Shown: positions 8,903-18,190 of the stretch, piece after piece
How the letters are laid out: every line of letters begins with the position of its first letter
Position numbering within the stretch: position 1 is the first letter of the stretch
From: Solirubrum puertoriconensis
GTDB taxonomy: Bacteria; Bacteroidota; Bacteroidia; Cytophagales; Hymenobacteraceae
DNA: 64,000 bases
NCBI RefSeq assembly: GCF_001483135.1
Contig: NZ_LNAL01000006.1
Location: 372,003-436,002, forward strand
Reading direction: 5' to 3'
Notes under the pieces: generated by a model
Databases searched by the model: none
What the model saw: only the letters and a program-made list of their open reading frames with translations
What the model was told of the DNA's origin: nothing
Translations under genes and position numbers: made by a program

Positions 8903-9879
8903 AACGTGCTGCCTCTATTCTAGGCCGATGCGCATTGGTGTTGGCGGCCATCGTGTTAGCAAGCTTTAAGCCCATGCGTCTGCAAACCGAACAAGTACCC
9001 CGCATGCGCGCCGTTATTGGCCCGTACAGCTGGCCCGAGCGCACCGTGAAGCTCGCCGACTCGCTGGAAGTCGCCTACGTGGATGCGGGCAAAGGGCCGA
9101 CCACGCTGCTCTTCATCCATGGCCTGTCGAGCTACGTGCGGGCCTGGGAGCGGAGCATTCCGGAGCTAAGCCAATCGGCGCGGTGTATTGCTGTCGATCT
9201 GCCGGGCTACGGCAAGTCGAGCAAGGGCGCGTACCCAGCCACCATGGCTTTCTATGCCGATGTGGTGCACCAGTTTATTCAGAAGCTAAAGCTGAAAAAC
9301 GTGGTGCTGGTGGGCCACTCCATGGGCGGTCAAATCGGCGTTACCGCAGCTCTGCAGTACCCGCGCGACATCCAGAAATTGGTGCTTACCTCGCCAGCCG
9401 GCTTCGAGACTTTTACCGACGCCGAAAAGCAGACGCTACGCAATTTCTACACGGTGCAATCCATCGTGAGCACGCCCGAGGCGCAGGTGCGGCAAAACCA
9501 CAAATACAACTTCTACCAAATGCCCGCCGAGGTGGAGCTCTGGATACAGGAGCGCCTGGCTATGATGCAGTGCGAAGACTTTCCGCGCTACGCCCAAACG
9601 GTGGTCAACAGCATGTCGGGCATGCTCGATGGGCCGGTGTTCGAGCGCCTAGGTCAGGTGCAGCAGCCTACGCTGGTGGTGTTCGGCGCCGATGACTTTC
9701 TGATTCCGAACCGAGCTTTGCACCCTACACTTAATACGGCCTTGGTAGCCGAAGCCGGCGCCAAGCAGCTGCCGCACGCCACGCTAACGATGCTACCACA
9801 AGCGGGTCACTTTGCCCATTTCGAGAAGGCTGCCGAGTTCAATAAGCTGGTGCAGGAGTTTGTGAAGAAGCCCCGCTAA
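8899..9879 (+). CDS. Alpha/beta hydrolase, membrane-anchored or exported
   Basis: The 326-aa product starts at ATG 8899, overlapping the synthetase stop. A longer upstream frame exists but lies inside the synthetase gene and was not chosen. The N-terminus (residues 4-23) is a hydrophobic signal or anchor. The hydrolase core has the oxyanion-hole HGLSS at 74-78 and the nucleophile elbow GHSMGG (Ser141). The acid lies in FGADDFLIPN and the catalytic His in QAGHFAHFE. Ser rather than Asp as nucleophile points to an esterase/lipase and not a haloalkane-dehalogenase type such as OleB. It is the last gene of the operon, followed by a strong terminator. A role in trimming an ester or thioester made by the neighbours is inferred. 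Confidence 0.9.
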   Translation: MKRAASILGRCALVLAAIVLASFKPMRLQTEQVPRMRAVIGPYSWPERTVKLADSLEVAYVDAGKGPTTLLFIHGLSSYVRAWERSIPELSQSARCIAVDLPGYGKSSKGAYPATMAFYADVVHQFIQKLKLKNVVLVGHSMGGQIGVTAALQYPRDIQKLVLTSPAGFETFTDAEKQTLRNFYTVQSIVSTPEAQVRQNHKYNFYQMPAEVELWIQERLAMMQCEDFPRYAQTVVNSMSGMLDGPVFERLGQVQQPTLVVFGADDFLIPNRALHPTLNTALVAEAGAKQLPHATLTMLPQAGHFAHFEKAAEFNKLVQEFVKKPR

Positions 9880-9942
9880 GACCACACCTGAAGCAAGGAC
9901 TAGCTAAATGCGCTCCTGCGAATAGGAAAAATACAGGTTCAT

Positions 9943-9979
9943 AAAAGGTGCACAGCCGGACTCGGTTGTGCACCTTTTT
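9943..9979 (+). terminator. Rho-independent terminator of the SDR-hydrolase operon
   Basis: AAAAGGTGCACA and TGTGCACCTTTTT pair around a 12-base loop, with a five-T tail. It lies 64 bases after the hydrolase stop and closes the plus-strand run. Confidence 0.88.
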
Positions 9980-10081
9980 CTTGCTGCCAATAACATAAAT
10001 GCTTTGGCGTCAATCCCGCATTTCCTGTACCAAAAGCCTATCTTGAAAAGCACTATAACTACCTATTTGCCACACCAAATT

Positions 10082-11518
10082 ATGAAGCGCAAGCTAGCCA
10101 AGTTCGAGGATTTCGCCGCGGATGTTCTGCCCCACGAAATTGCCTATCTCATGCAGGTGCAGCAGTTTCAGGATGCCGACAATCTGGAAATTCTTAAAAC
10201 CCTGGAATACAACTGCGTGCATACCCGCACACCCGTGGCCTTTCGGGCCAGCATCGATAAGCGGAAGTACTCGAATGTAAAACAGTGGATTCAGCAGCGG
10301 CTGGATGCCATTGACGTGGATAAACATCTGGTTTACATCAATGAGATGAACCAGAAGATCATGACCGACGCGATTACGCCGGCCGAGGAGAAAACGTTAT
10401 TACAAGCTATAGCGCGCTACCAGCAACCGTATTTCTACTTCCTTAAGTTTTACGAACTGACGCTGAGCTACCGGCATTTTCTGCTCATCCGAATGCGCTA
10501 CAAGGACCACCAAACGGTATCTAACTTCATCGAGCAGCAGCGCACCAATTATGCGAAGAGCAAGCAAGGCGACGAGCTGCTACACGCCGCTACGCTCGAT
10601 ATCATCAGCCAATACAGCACCAACGCCACCGAAAGCCGCCAGTGGGAGCAACGCCTGCTCGATACCTTTTACGACGAATCGCTTGATGGCCTGAACCGCT
10701 ATTTCGCGGTGGTACGCCTCACGTTTTTGTATTTCAACTACCGCGAGTTCGATAAGCTGAAAACCGTGTACGACGCCCTCGATGGGTTGCTGCGGCAAGG
10801 TGTTTTTTACTCTCGAAGAATACTATTTAACTATTACGCCAATTGCGTATTGCTGCATTCCAAGCTCGACGTATTGCAGCAAGCCGAAGAATACGGGCAC
10901 TTATCGATAAAACAGAAAAATACTGACCACCTGCATTACCTCAACAACTACAGCGCTATTCTGCTGCGGCAGGGCAAAATACACGAGGCATTGGCGCTGA
11001 TGAAGCAGTCGTTTTCGTCGCTGCGCCACAGCAACAATTTCCAGAACAAGGTGGGGTTTGTGGCCTTCTACATCAAGTGCCTAAACCTAAACGGCCAGCC
11101 TGCCGACGGCGAGAAAATGGCTGATAGCTTTTTGCGCGACAACGCCGATGAGCTGTTGCGCCACCGCTGGCACATTTTCTTTGGCGCGTACTTCCAGTCG
11201 CTCGTGATGCAGGAGAAGTATGACAAGCTGCTGAAGGCTTGCCGCAAATACCACTTGGTGCCTAAAGAAAACGAGTACCGCACGCGGCCTGCTTACCTGC
11301 CCATCATGCAATGGTACTACCTCATCAGCCAGTACGTGGAGAACCTGATTGACGATGAACGACTGGTGATGCAAATGGTTGAAGCGGGACGCACATCGTT
11401 TGCTAACCCGCACAAAGCCAAGCTGCTAACGGATCTATTGTGCGAGCTGAAGCCGCACATCCCGCACCTGAGCAACCGCATAAAGTCCATGCTGTCGGAG
11501 GTTATAGTAACTGCCTGA
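10082..11518 (+). CDS. Unrecognised helical-repeat protein
   Basis: I do not recognise a family. The product is 478 aa from ATG 10082; an earlier ATG at 9968 lies in the preceding terminator and was rejected. It is cytoplasmic by appearance, with no signal peptide or membrane segment. It is rich in Tyr, Phe, Leu and Gln. The middle (about 270-400) has amphipathic helix pairs such as YLNNYSAILLRQGKIHEALALM that look like TPR repeats. A TPR-like alpha-solenoid scaffold is the best structural guess. It stands alone between a terminator and the TonB receptor gene, and nothing in the context indicates its job. Confidence 0.7.
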   Translation: MKRKLAKFEDFAADVLPHEIAYLMQVQQFQDADNLEILKTLEYNCVHTRTPVAFRASIDKRKYSNVKQWIQQRLDAIDVDKHLVYINEMNQKIMTDAITPAEEKTLLQAIARYQQPYFYFLKFYELTLSYRHFLLIRMRYKDHQTVSNFIEQQRTNYAKSKQGDELLHAATLDIISQYSTNATESRQWEQRLLDTFYDESLDGLNRYFAVVRLTFLYFNYREFDKLKTVYDALDGLLRQGVFYSRRILFNYYANCVLLHSKLDVLQQAEEYGHLSIKQKNTDHLHYLNNYSAILLRQGKIHEALALMKQSFSSLRHSNNFQNKVGFVAFYIKCLNLNGQPADGEKMADSFLRDNADELLRHRWHIFFGAYFQSLVMQEKYDKLLKACRKYHLVPKENEYRTRPAYLPIMQWYYLISQYVENLIDDERLVMQMVEAGRTSFANPHKAKLLTDLLCELKPHIPHLSNRIKSMLSEVIVTA

Positions 11519-11660
11519 TCAGTAATTATATACTTGGTTTTCAAGCCGGCGTGCTCGGTTAAGTCCACCTTGGTTTTTTGGTGGGTGAAAAGTTGACGGG
11601 GTAGGGGTGCATGTAGATTTAATCCAACACTCCTCCACAGCCAAACCCACTCAAAAGCCG

Positions 11661-14198
11661 ATGCATATGGCCCCACGACATTTACTCCTACTCCTGCTGC
11701 TAATGCAATCCGTGTGGGCCTGGGCTCAAGGCGGGAGCGTGCGCGGCCGCGTACTCGATGCCGGCTCCGGCGACGCTCTGGTGGGCGTGAACGTAGTAGT
11801 GCCCGGCACCAACCAGGGCGTAGCTACCGGCCCCGCCGGCGACTTCGAGCTGAAAGGCCTGGCCGCTGGCACACACACCGTGCGCGTGTCGTTTATCGGC
11901 TACCAAGCCCTCGACCGCAGTGTTACCATCAGCGGCGAAGAGGTGGTCGACCTAGGAAGCCTGTCGCTGCAGCCTGCCGCCATCGGCATGCAAGAGGTGG
12001 TGGTATCGGCCTCGCGCCGGCCCGAAAAGCTAACCGAAGCTCCGGCTACCATCAGCGTTATCAGCTCGCGGCAAATCAACGAGTTGCCTTCGTTTAACGT
12101 GGGCGAGCTGATTGCCCGCCAAAAAGGCGTCGACTACATCCGCACGGGCGTGCTGGGTACGGGCCTGAACGTGCGCGGCTTCAACAGCGCTTTCAACCCC
12201 AAAAACCTGCAGATGAACGATGCGCGCCTCTCCACGCTCATCGCCACGGGCTTGCCCCTAGGTCCACTGTCGAGCGTAGTGAAGGAGGACATTGAGCGGG
12301 TAGAGGTAGTGCTTGGCCCGGCCGCCGCCCTGTACGGCCCCAATGCCCACAACGGCTTGGTAAATACACTCAGCAAGGACCCACGCACCTCGGCCGGCAC
12401 CACCGTGGCCCTAAACCTAGGCAACCAAAACGTGTTTTCGGCCCGCTTGCGCCACGCCCAGGTAATCAATCCCAAACTGGCTTTTAAGGTAACCGGCGAG
12501 TACACCCGCGGCACCGATTTCAAGTACGTTGACACGGTGTACTATACCAACACGGCGTTTGCACGGCCCGCTACGCCCACCACACCCGCTCGGCCGGCCA
12601 TCTTCCATGCCGCGCCAGAACTCGACCTAGACCGCGACTTTAACACGGTGCGTGGCGAGGCAGCGGTGTACTACAACCTGAAAGAGAAGTCGGACCTGAT
12701 TCTCTCGTACGGCGGCAACAACTCCAGCTACGTGGCGCAAACCAACGCCGGCCGCAACCAGATTAAAGACTGGCAAGTGCATTACCTGCACCTGCGCTAC
12801 GTGTCGCCGCGCCTGTTTGCGCAGGCCTACCATACCTGGAGCATCACCGACGAAACGTACGCCATTAACCAGCGCACCCAAAACTACCTCAGCTTTGTTG
12901 ATGCCGGCTTCAGCGACGCCGAGGCTCGCCGTCGCTCCTACGAGGAGCAATGGTTTGGTACCTCAACTACGGCCGGTGTAGCCCTGAAGCGCGGGGCTTT
13001 GTTCCGCGACAACTCGCGCCGCATCAACGGCGAAGTGCAGTACAACAACTCTTGGAAGGGTTTCGATGTGGTGATTGGCTCGCTGTACCAGCGCGACATG
13101 GCCAACAGCCGCAACACCTACCTGTTCGACCGCGACGGCGACATCATCATCAACCAAGTGGGCGTGTACACGCAGGTAGAAAAACCCCTGCCCGGCAACC
13201 TGAAGGCCATTGTAGCCGCCCGCGCCGACCAGCACGACCGTTACGGCTTCAACTTTATTCCGAAGGCGGGCCTGGTATGGTCGCGCAACGACCAAGCCGT
13301 GCGCCTGACTTACGGCCGGGGTATTGCGGCGCCCACCATCCTCAACCTCGATGGCTACTTGTTCGGCGGCTTGCTCATCGGCAATGGCGAAGGCTACACC
13401 CTCAGCGACGGTACCCAGATCGATAAGCTGCGCGTCGAAACCATCAACACCGCAGAGGTCGGCTACAAAGGCAAAATCACCGAGAAGCTGTACTTCGATG
13501 GCAATGCGTACTACAACGTGTCGGAGAACTTCCTGAGCCCGGCCATCAACATTGCTACGCAGGGCCGCCGGGTTACGCGGCGCGGCAGCACGCCCATGTC
13601 GGAGGTGGTGCCGGGCACGCCGGAAGCCGGCGCTACTACGTTGCTGACCTATGTCAACTTCGGTAAGGTTGATACTTACGGCGCTGATTTCGGCATCAAC
13701 TACACCTTCACCAATGCCCTAAGCCTGGCGGCCAACTACTCGTGGTTTGGCTACGACCTGGACAAAGGCGACCTGAAAAACGACGGTAATAAGGATGGCA
13801 AGGTGCAAACCGAAATCGACCTACCGATCAACACGCCCGCGCACAAAGCCAGCCTAGGGCTGAACTACAGCGGCAAAAAGCTGTTCGGCTCGGTGTTCGG
13901 CCGGTGGGTGCAAGCCTACGATTTCTTCTCCGGCATCAACGTAGCGGCCAAAGCAAACCCTACGTTGGGCATTCGCGAAAACGCCCGCTACGGTCGCACC
14001 TGGAACTACGGCCCATTAGGTGGTTTCGTGAACGTGGACCTAGGCGCCGGCTACCGCTTCAACGACTACTTCAGTTTTGGGGCGCAAGTAACTAACCTGT
14101 TCGATACCGAGGTGCGCGAGTTCGTCGCCTCGCCCTTTATCGGCCGTCTGTACTCGGTTGAGGCTAAAGTCAACATCCCGGCCCTCAAGAGCCGCTGA
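11661..14198 (+). CDS. TonB-dependent outer-membrane receptor with CarboxypepD_reg-like domain
   Basis: The 845-aa product starts at ATG 11661, followed by a leucine-rich signal peptide ending near AWAQ. Residues about 22-110 form a carboxypeptidase-regulatory-like beta-sandwich (VRGRVLDAGSGDALVGVNV). A plug domain follows (ELIARQKGVDYIRTG, LNVRGFNS, IERVEVVLGPAAALYGPNA), then a 22-strand barrel to the C-terminus. Such receptors import siderophores, cobalamin or glycans using TonB energy. There is no SusD partner, so a polysaccharide-utilisation role is unlikely. The single-gene layout fits a siderophore or small-ligand receptor. The substrate cannot be read from sequence. Confidence 0.92.
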   Translation: MHMAPRHLLLLLLLMQSVWAWAQGGSVRGRVLDAGSGDALVGVNVVVPGTNQGVATGPAGDFELKGLAAGTHTVRVSFIGYQALDRSVTISGEEVVDLGSLSLQPAAIGMQEVVVSASRRPEKLTEAPATISVISSRQINELPSFNVGELIARQKGVDYIRTGVLGTGLNVRGFNSAFNPKNLQMNDARLSTLIATGLPLGPLSSVVKEDIERVEVVLGPAAALYGPNAHNGLVNTLSKDPRTSAGTTVALNLGNQNVFSARLRHAQVINPKLAFKVTGEYTRGTDFKYVDTVYYTNTAFARPATPTTPARPAIFHAAPELDLDRDFNTVRGEAAVYYNLKEKSDLILSYGGNNSSYVAQTNAGRNQIKDWQVHYLHLRYVSPRLFAQAYHTWSITDETYAINQRTQNYLSFVDAGFSDAEARRRSYEEQWFGTSTTAGVALKRGALFRDNSRRINGEVQYNNSWKGFDVVIGSLYQRDMANSRNTYLFDRDGDIIINQVGVYTQVEKPLPGNLKAIVAARADQHDRYGFNFIPKAGLVWSRNDQAVRLTYGRGIAAPTILNLDGYLFGGLLIGNGEGYTLSDGTQIDKLRVETINTAEVGYKGKITEKLYFDGNAYYNVSENFLSPAINIATQGRRVTRRGSTPMSEVVPGTPEAGATTLLTYVNFGKVDTYGADFGINYTFTNALSLAANYSWFGYDLDKGDLKNDGNKDGKVQTEIDLPINTPAHKASLGLNYSGKKLFGSVFGRWVQAYDFFSGINVAAKANPTLGIRENARYGRTWNYGPLGGFVNVDLGAGYRFNDYFSFGAQVTNLFDTEVREFVASPFIGRLYSVEAKVNIPALKSR

Positions 14199-14223
14199 TC
14201 TTCAGATTTTCGTAAGTGAGTAA

Positions 14224-14262
14224 TGCAAAAAAGCCCGCCTAGGTTAGGCGGGCTTTTTTGCA
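14224..14262. terminator. Bidirectional terminator between TonB receptor and MltD-like gene
   Basis: A perfect 18-base stem (14224-14241 with 14245-14262) has a 3-base loop. A6 and T6 tracts at the stem bases serve both strands. It sits between two convergent genes. Confidence 0.93.
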
Positions 14263-14276
14263 TTTGGGAGCAAGGT

Positions 14277-16334
14277 TCAGCTGGCTACAATCAACTTTTG
14301 TCCGGGTTTCACCTCGTCGGACTTCAGGTTGTTGAGCTTGCGCAACTGTTCAACCGTTAGCCCTTGGTACCGGCGCGAGATGTTGAACAGTGTGTCGCCG
14401 GGCTGTACTATGTGTACGCGCTGATCAATCGGAGCCAAGTGGCGCTGCTTGCTCGGCGCGGCAGGTTTGTTGGCTGTTGTGGCGGCTGATTTAGTAGGTG
14501 TGGTTTCCGGGGTGGGGCTTGCTTCGTTATCGGCCGGTTCGGTAAGGCGCAGCTTCTGGCCCGGGGCTACCATTTCCGATTTCAGGTTATTCCAAGCCAT
14601 CAGTTGCTTAATGCTGATGCCACGTTCGCGGGCTACTTTGGTAAGGTAGTCGCCTTTCCGCACCACGTATTCGGTTGCCGCTTCGGTTTGAGCCTGTGCT
14701 TGCGCCACAGCTACTTGTGCCTCGGTGGGCTCAGCAGCTACCGGTTGCTCTGCCACGGGGCGCGCAGGGCGCGTTGCCTGTGGGCGCGAAGCAGAAGTGA
14801 CTGCTGCAATTAGTGCGCTGGCTGTTTCGACTGCCTCCGGTGTTGCTGATTCAGTAGCAGACACCGCTGCAATTGGGCGCTTGGTTACTTTCACGCCCAT
14901 TTCGGCTGGGGAGCGGGGCGCTGCAGCCACTGCCGGAGCCGCTGGTTTGCGCGCAACGGCTACTGCCGATGTTGCGGTATTGTCGTCCGGAGCAGGCAAG
15001 AAAACTACAATCTGTTGCTTAGGGCGTAAGGCTTTGCCTTTGGGCAAGTGGTTCCAGCGCCGCAGCTGTGCCGTTGATACGCCGTACCACTCGGCCAGTT
15101 CACCTAGGGTTTGCCCTTTTCGCACGGTATGCACTTTGCGGCGCGTACGCGGTGCTTCGGTAGCTACCTCGCGCTTAGCGCTTTTGGGTGCGGTATTGCT
15201 GTTAGTAGCCAGCGCTGAGGGGAAGGGCTCTACGCCCTTCAGCCTAGGTGGTATGGCCGCAATGGGCTGCGGCAGAGCAGCCTGCGGCAGGCAATACCCA
15301 AACAACGTGGCGCGGTCTACTTCCTGCAGCAGCGGTCTGGCCGAAGCCGGAAACTTGACCGCGTAGGGGCGGTAGCCCTCGGGCAAGTAGGGCTTGCGCA
15401 ACTCAGGGTTCATACGCAGCAAGGCCACCGAATCGAGGCCAGCTGCTTGGCTCAGGCGCGATACATCGAAAGCACGGCCGCCGATCTGCAGCGTATCCAT
15501 GGGTTGCGGATACTGATAGCGCAGCTCAGACGAGTGCAGGTTGTGCTGCTGCGCGTACTTCATGGCGTACATAATGGCCGTGAAGCTGGGTACATAGTTG
15601 CGCGTTTCCTGCGGCATGTGCGGGTGCAGCTCCCAGTAGTTACGCTTGCCCGTGCGGCGCATTACGCGTTGCACGTTGCCTGGGCCCCAGTTGTAAGCGG
15701 CTAGCACCAGCTCCCAATCGTGGAGCATGCCGTACAGAAAGCGCAAGTGTTTGCAAGCCGCTTCGGTAGCCTTTTCAGGGTCCATGCGCTCGTCAACCCA
15801 CTCGTCGCGGCGCAGGCGCAAGTCGCCAGCGGTTGGGCCCATAAACTGCCACAGGCCGGTAGCGCCCACACGCGATTTAGCCGTCGGAATCAGGGCTGAC
15901 TCCACAACGGCTAGGTACTTCAGGTCTTGCGGAAGATTGTATTTGGCTAAGTACTTCTCGAAAAGCGGAAAATAGAGATTTTCGCGCTCCAGCACCCGCT
16001 GCATATAAGTGCGGTTGCGCTGCGTAAAGTACGTGACATGCGCCATCACCACGTTGTTAAACACAAGCGGCATGTCGGAGTCGATGCAGTTGATTCGGTC
16101 GCCCACCAAATCGCGCATTTCTGGCGGGGTTTGCATCCACACCAGCTTTTCGGGGCTAAGCACAGGCTCGGCCACCAACGAGTCGGGCGCAAGCTCTAGT
16201 TGTACCTGCGTCGAGTCGGAAACCGTTCCGACCTCGGGCGGTGCTATGGGTGGTAACTGCGTTTGGCCCAAAACTGGGCGAGTAAAGGCAGCAGCCAACA
16301 ACAGCAAGGCAGAGGCGCGGAACGGTTTTTTCAT
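14277..16334 (-). CDS. Membrane-bound lytic murein transglycosylase (MltD-like) with three LysM domains
   Basis: This 685-aa periplasmic enzyme cleaves the glycan strand of peptidoglycan to 1,6-anhydro ends. A signal peptide (1-23, ending VLGQ) precedes an SLT domain at about 110-260. That domain has the catalytic Glu145 in VVESALIP, followed by GATGLWQFM and the AYNWGPGNV motif. Three LysM glycan-binding modules lie at about 410-455, 560-605 and 640-685. They are separated by long Ala/Pro/Thr linkers. The start ATG lies only 4 bases after the gatA stop, so it is probably cotranscribed with the tat and gatA genes. MltD in other bacteria is also LysM-bearing, but the exact orthology is not certain. 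Confidence 0.92.
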   Translation of the reverse strand: MKKPFRASALLLLAAAFTRPVLGQTQLPPIAPPEVGTVSDSTQVQLELAPDSLVAEPVLSPEKLVWMQTPPEMRDLVGDRINCIDSDMPLVFNNVVMAHVTYFTQRNRTYMQRVLERENLYFPLFEKYLAKYNLPQDLKYLAVVESALIPTAKSRVGATGLWQFMGPTAGDLRLRRDEWVDERMDPEKATEAACKHLRFLYGMLHDWELVLAAYNWGPGNVQRVMRRTGKRNYWELHPHMPQETRNYVPSFTAIMYAMKYAQQHNLHSSELRYQYPQPMDTLQIGGRAFDVSRLSQAAGLDSVALLRMNPELRKPYLPEGYRPYAVKFPASARPLLQEVDRATLFGYCLPQAALPQPIAAIPPRLKGVEPFPSALATNSNTAPKSAKREVATEAPRTRRKVHTVRKGQTLGELAEWYGVSTAQLRRWNHLPKGKALRPKQQIVVFLPAPDDNTATSAVAVARKPAAPAVAAAPRSPAEMGVKVTKRPIAAVSATESATPEAVETASALIAAVTSASRPQATRPARPVAEQPVAAEPTEAQVAVAQAQAQTEAATEYVVRKGDYLTKVARERGISIKQLMAWNNLKSEMVAPGQKLRLTEPADNEASPTPETTPTKSAATTANKPAAPSKQRHLAPIDQRVHIVQPGDTLFNISRRYQGLTVEQLRKLNNLKSDEVKPGQKLIVAS

Positions 16335-16338
16335 GCGA

Positions 16339-17784
16339 CTACGGAGCTACAGCAGAAGCAACAACACTTTCGGTCAGGTGCTTGGCAAAGGCCAGCATTT
16401 CAGCTTCGCGGAAGGCGCCGCTCATAACTTGCATGCCAATGGGCAAACCAGCCTGATCGTTGCCAATGGGGAGCGAAATTGCCGGCACACCAGCCAACGA
16501 AGCCTGAACAGTAAATATATCAGCTAAATACATTGCCAGCGGATCTTTCGTGTTTTCGCCAATGCGGAACGCCGTGGTGGGCGAAGTCGGCAAAATTAGA
16601 AAGTCGTACTGGCGTAGCAGCTCGTCGGTTTGCTCCTTAATCAGGCGGCGCACGCGCTGAGCTTTGGTGTAGTAAGCGTCGTAGTAGTTAGCCGAGAGTA
16701 CAAACGTGCCTAGCAAAATGCGGCGCTGTACCTCTTTGCCAAAACCTTGGCTACGCGACTTTTTGTACAGCGAGGCTAAATCGGTGGCGTCGGAGGCCCG
16801 GTAGCCGTACTTCACCCCGTCGTAGCGCCCTAGGTTCGAGCTGGCTTCGGCCGTGGTGAGAATGTAGTACGTGGGCACCATGTAGTCGAGGTATGGAAAA
16901 TCAACCGCGTCAACGACATGGCCTTGGCCGCGCAGCTGCTCGATCACATTTTCGGTTGCCTGCTTAATGTCGGGCGATAAACCCGGCCGCTCCAACGTGT
17001 CGCGGATGTAGCCGATGCGGTAATGGGCCTGTGGCTCGAGCGACTGGCTGTAAGCCGGTACAGGCTCTTGGCTAACCGTCGAGTCAAACTCATCGGGGCC
17101 GGCCATAACCTCCAGCAGCAGGGCAGCATCTTCTACCGAGCGGGTAATGGGGCCAACTTGGTCGAACGACGAGGCGTAGGCAATCAGGCCGTAGCGCGAA
17201 ATGCGCGAGTATGTAGGCTTCAGGCCGATTACCCCGCAGAAAGCCGCGGGCTGACGTACCGAACCACCGGTATCGGAACCAATCGAGGCCAAGCACATGT
17301 CGGCCTGTACGGCCACGGCCGAACCGCCCGACGAGCCACCAGGCACACGCTCCGGGTCGAGCTCGTTGCGGGCCGGGCCGAAGTAGGACGTTTCGTTAGA
17401 AGCGCCCATGGCAAACTCGTCGCAGTTCTGCCGGCCAATCAGGATGGCGTCTTCATCGAGCAGGCGCTGCACGGCCGTACCAGTAAACAGCGACTTGAAA
17501 CCATCGAGAATGTGTGAGCTGGATTGCAACGCGTGGCCTTTGTAGGCCAGCACGTCTTTCAGGCCGATAACCATGCCGGCCAACTTACCAGCCGTACCGG
17601 CGGCTATTTTGGCGTCAACGGCATCGGCTTGCTGACGAGCTTCGTCGGCCCACACTTCCAAGAAGGCGTTGAGGTGGGCTTTGCGCGCAATGTTATCCAG
17701 ATAATACTCCACGAGCTGGCGGCAGGTGATGTTACCGGCCGCCAGCTCGTTACGAACTTCCGTTAGGGAGTTAAAGCGTCTCAA
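16339..17784 (-). CDS. gatA: Asp-tRNA(Asn)/Glu-tRNA(Gln) amidotransferase subunit A
   Basis: GatA hydrolyses glutamine and channels ammonia to misacylated tRNA in the GatCAB complex. The 481-aa sequence has the amidase signature. The catalytic Ser-cisSer-Lys set is Lys76 (VIGLKDV), Ser151 in PGGSSGGSA, and nucleophile Ser175 in SDTGGSVRQPA. These are offset by three from the published S. aureus numbering as I recall it. The length is normal. gatB and gatC are not in this window. It follows two tatA-like genes by 16 bases and precedes the lytic transglycosylase by 4, suggesting one transcript. Confidence 0.95.
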   Translation of the reverse strand: MRRFNSLTEVRNELAAGNITCRQLVEYYLDNIARKAHLNAFLEVWADEARQQADAVDAKIAAGTAGKLAGMVIGLKDVLAYKGHALQSSSHILDGFKSLFTGTAVQRLLDEDAILIGRQNCDEFAMGASNETSYFGPARNELDPERVPGGSSGGSAVAVQADMCLASIGSDTGGSVRQPAAFCGVIGLKPTYSRISRYGLIAYASSFDQVGPITRSVEDAALLLEVMAGPDEFDSTVSQEPVPAYSQSLEPQAHYRIGYIRDTLERPGLSPDIKQATENVIEQLRGQGHVVDAVDFPYLDYMVPTYYILTTAEASSNLGRYDGVKYGYRASDATDLASLYKKSRSQGFGKEVQRRILLGTFVLSANYYDAYYTKAQRVRRLIKEQTDELLRQYDFLILPTSPTTAFRIGENTKDPLAMYLADIFTVQASLAGVPAISLPIGNDQAGLPIGMQVMSGAFREAEMLAFAKHLTESVVASAVAP

Positions 17785-17800
17785 GGGAGCTTGGCTTAGA

Positions 17801-18178
17801 TCAAGTGGTAGGATGCTGATCGGAGGGAGAGTGGGGCAAACCGGCCGGCGTTACGGTGGGTTGCTCCGGAGCTGGTACCGGGCCGCCTTGCGGCTGATCA
17901 AGGCCCGACGATTGGTAAGCTACCGGGGCAGGCGGCGCCTGCTGGTAGGGTTGAGGCTGGGAGGCGGGCTGCTGATAGCCGTTGGGTTGAGGATTGGCGT
18001 TTTCAATTTCGCTGCGAATCTCGCGGGAGGCGTCCTTAAACTCACGAATGCCTTTGCCCAAGCCACGCGCCAACTCCGGAATCTTATTAGCTCCGAAGAA
18101 GATCAGAATGACGACCATGATCAGCACCATTTCGCTGCCGCCAATGTCGCCTAGAAAAAGCAAAAGAGGAGTGCTCAT
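17801..18178 (-). CDS. TatA/E-family twin-arginine translocase protein with Pro/Gln-rich tail
   Basis: The 125-aa product has one N-terminal membrane helix (about 14-30), the Phe-Gly hinge (FFGANKIPELARGLG) and an amphipathic helix REFKDASREIRSE, the TatA layout. TatA oligomers form the pore for folded twin-arginine substrates. The last 65 residues are a Pro/Gln/Ala-rich tail not needed in TatA. It is the second of two tandem tatA-like genes, 12 bases downstream of the first. tatC is not in the window. The two products may differ as TatA and TatE/TatB-like subunits; sequence alone does not decide. Confidence 0.9.
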   Translation of the reverse strand: MSTPLLLFLGDIGGSEMVLIMVVILIFFGANKIPELARGLGKGIREFKDASREIRSEIENANPQPNGYQQPASQPQPYQQAPPAPVAYQSSGLDQPQGGPVPAPEQPTVTPAGLPHSPSDQHPTT

Positions 18179-18190
18179 CGCTACGAAAGT

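Noticed and set aside
3795-9879. A true oleABCD olefin/beta-lactone cluster
   Set aside because: The FabH-like protein lacks His and Asn, the hydrolase uses Ser in GHSMGG rather than Asp, and the SDR is a 247-aa classical type unlike OleD. Only the parts list is similar.
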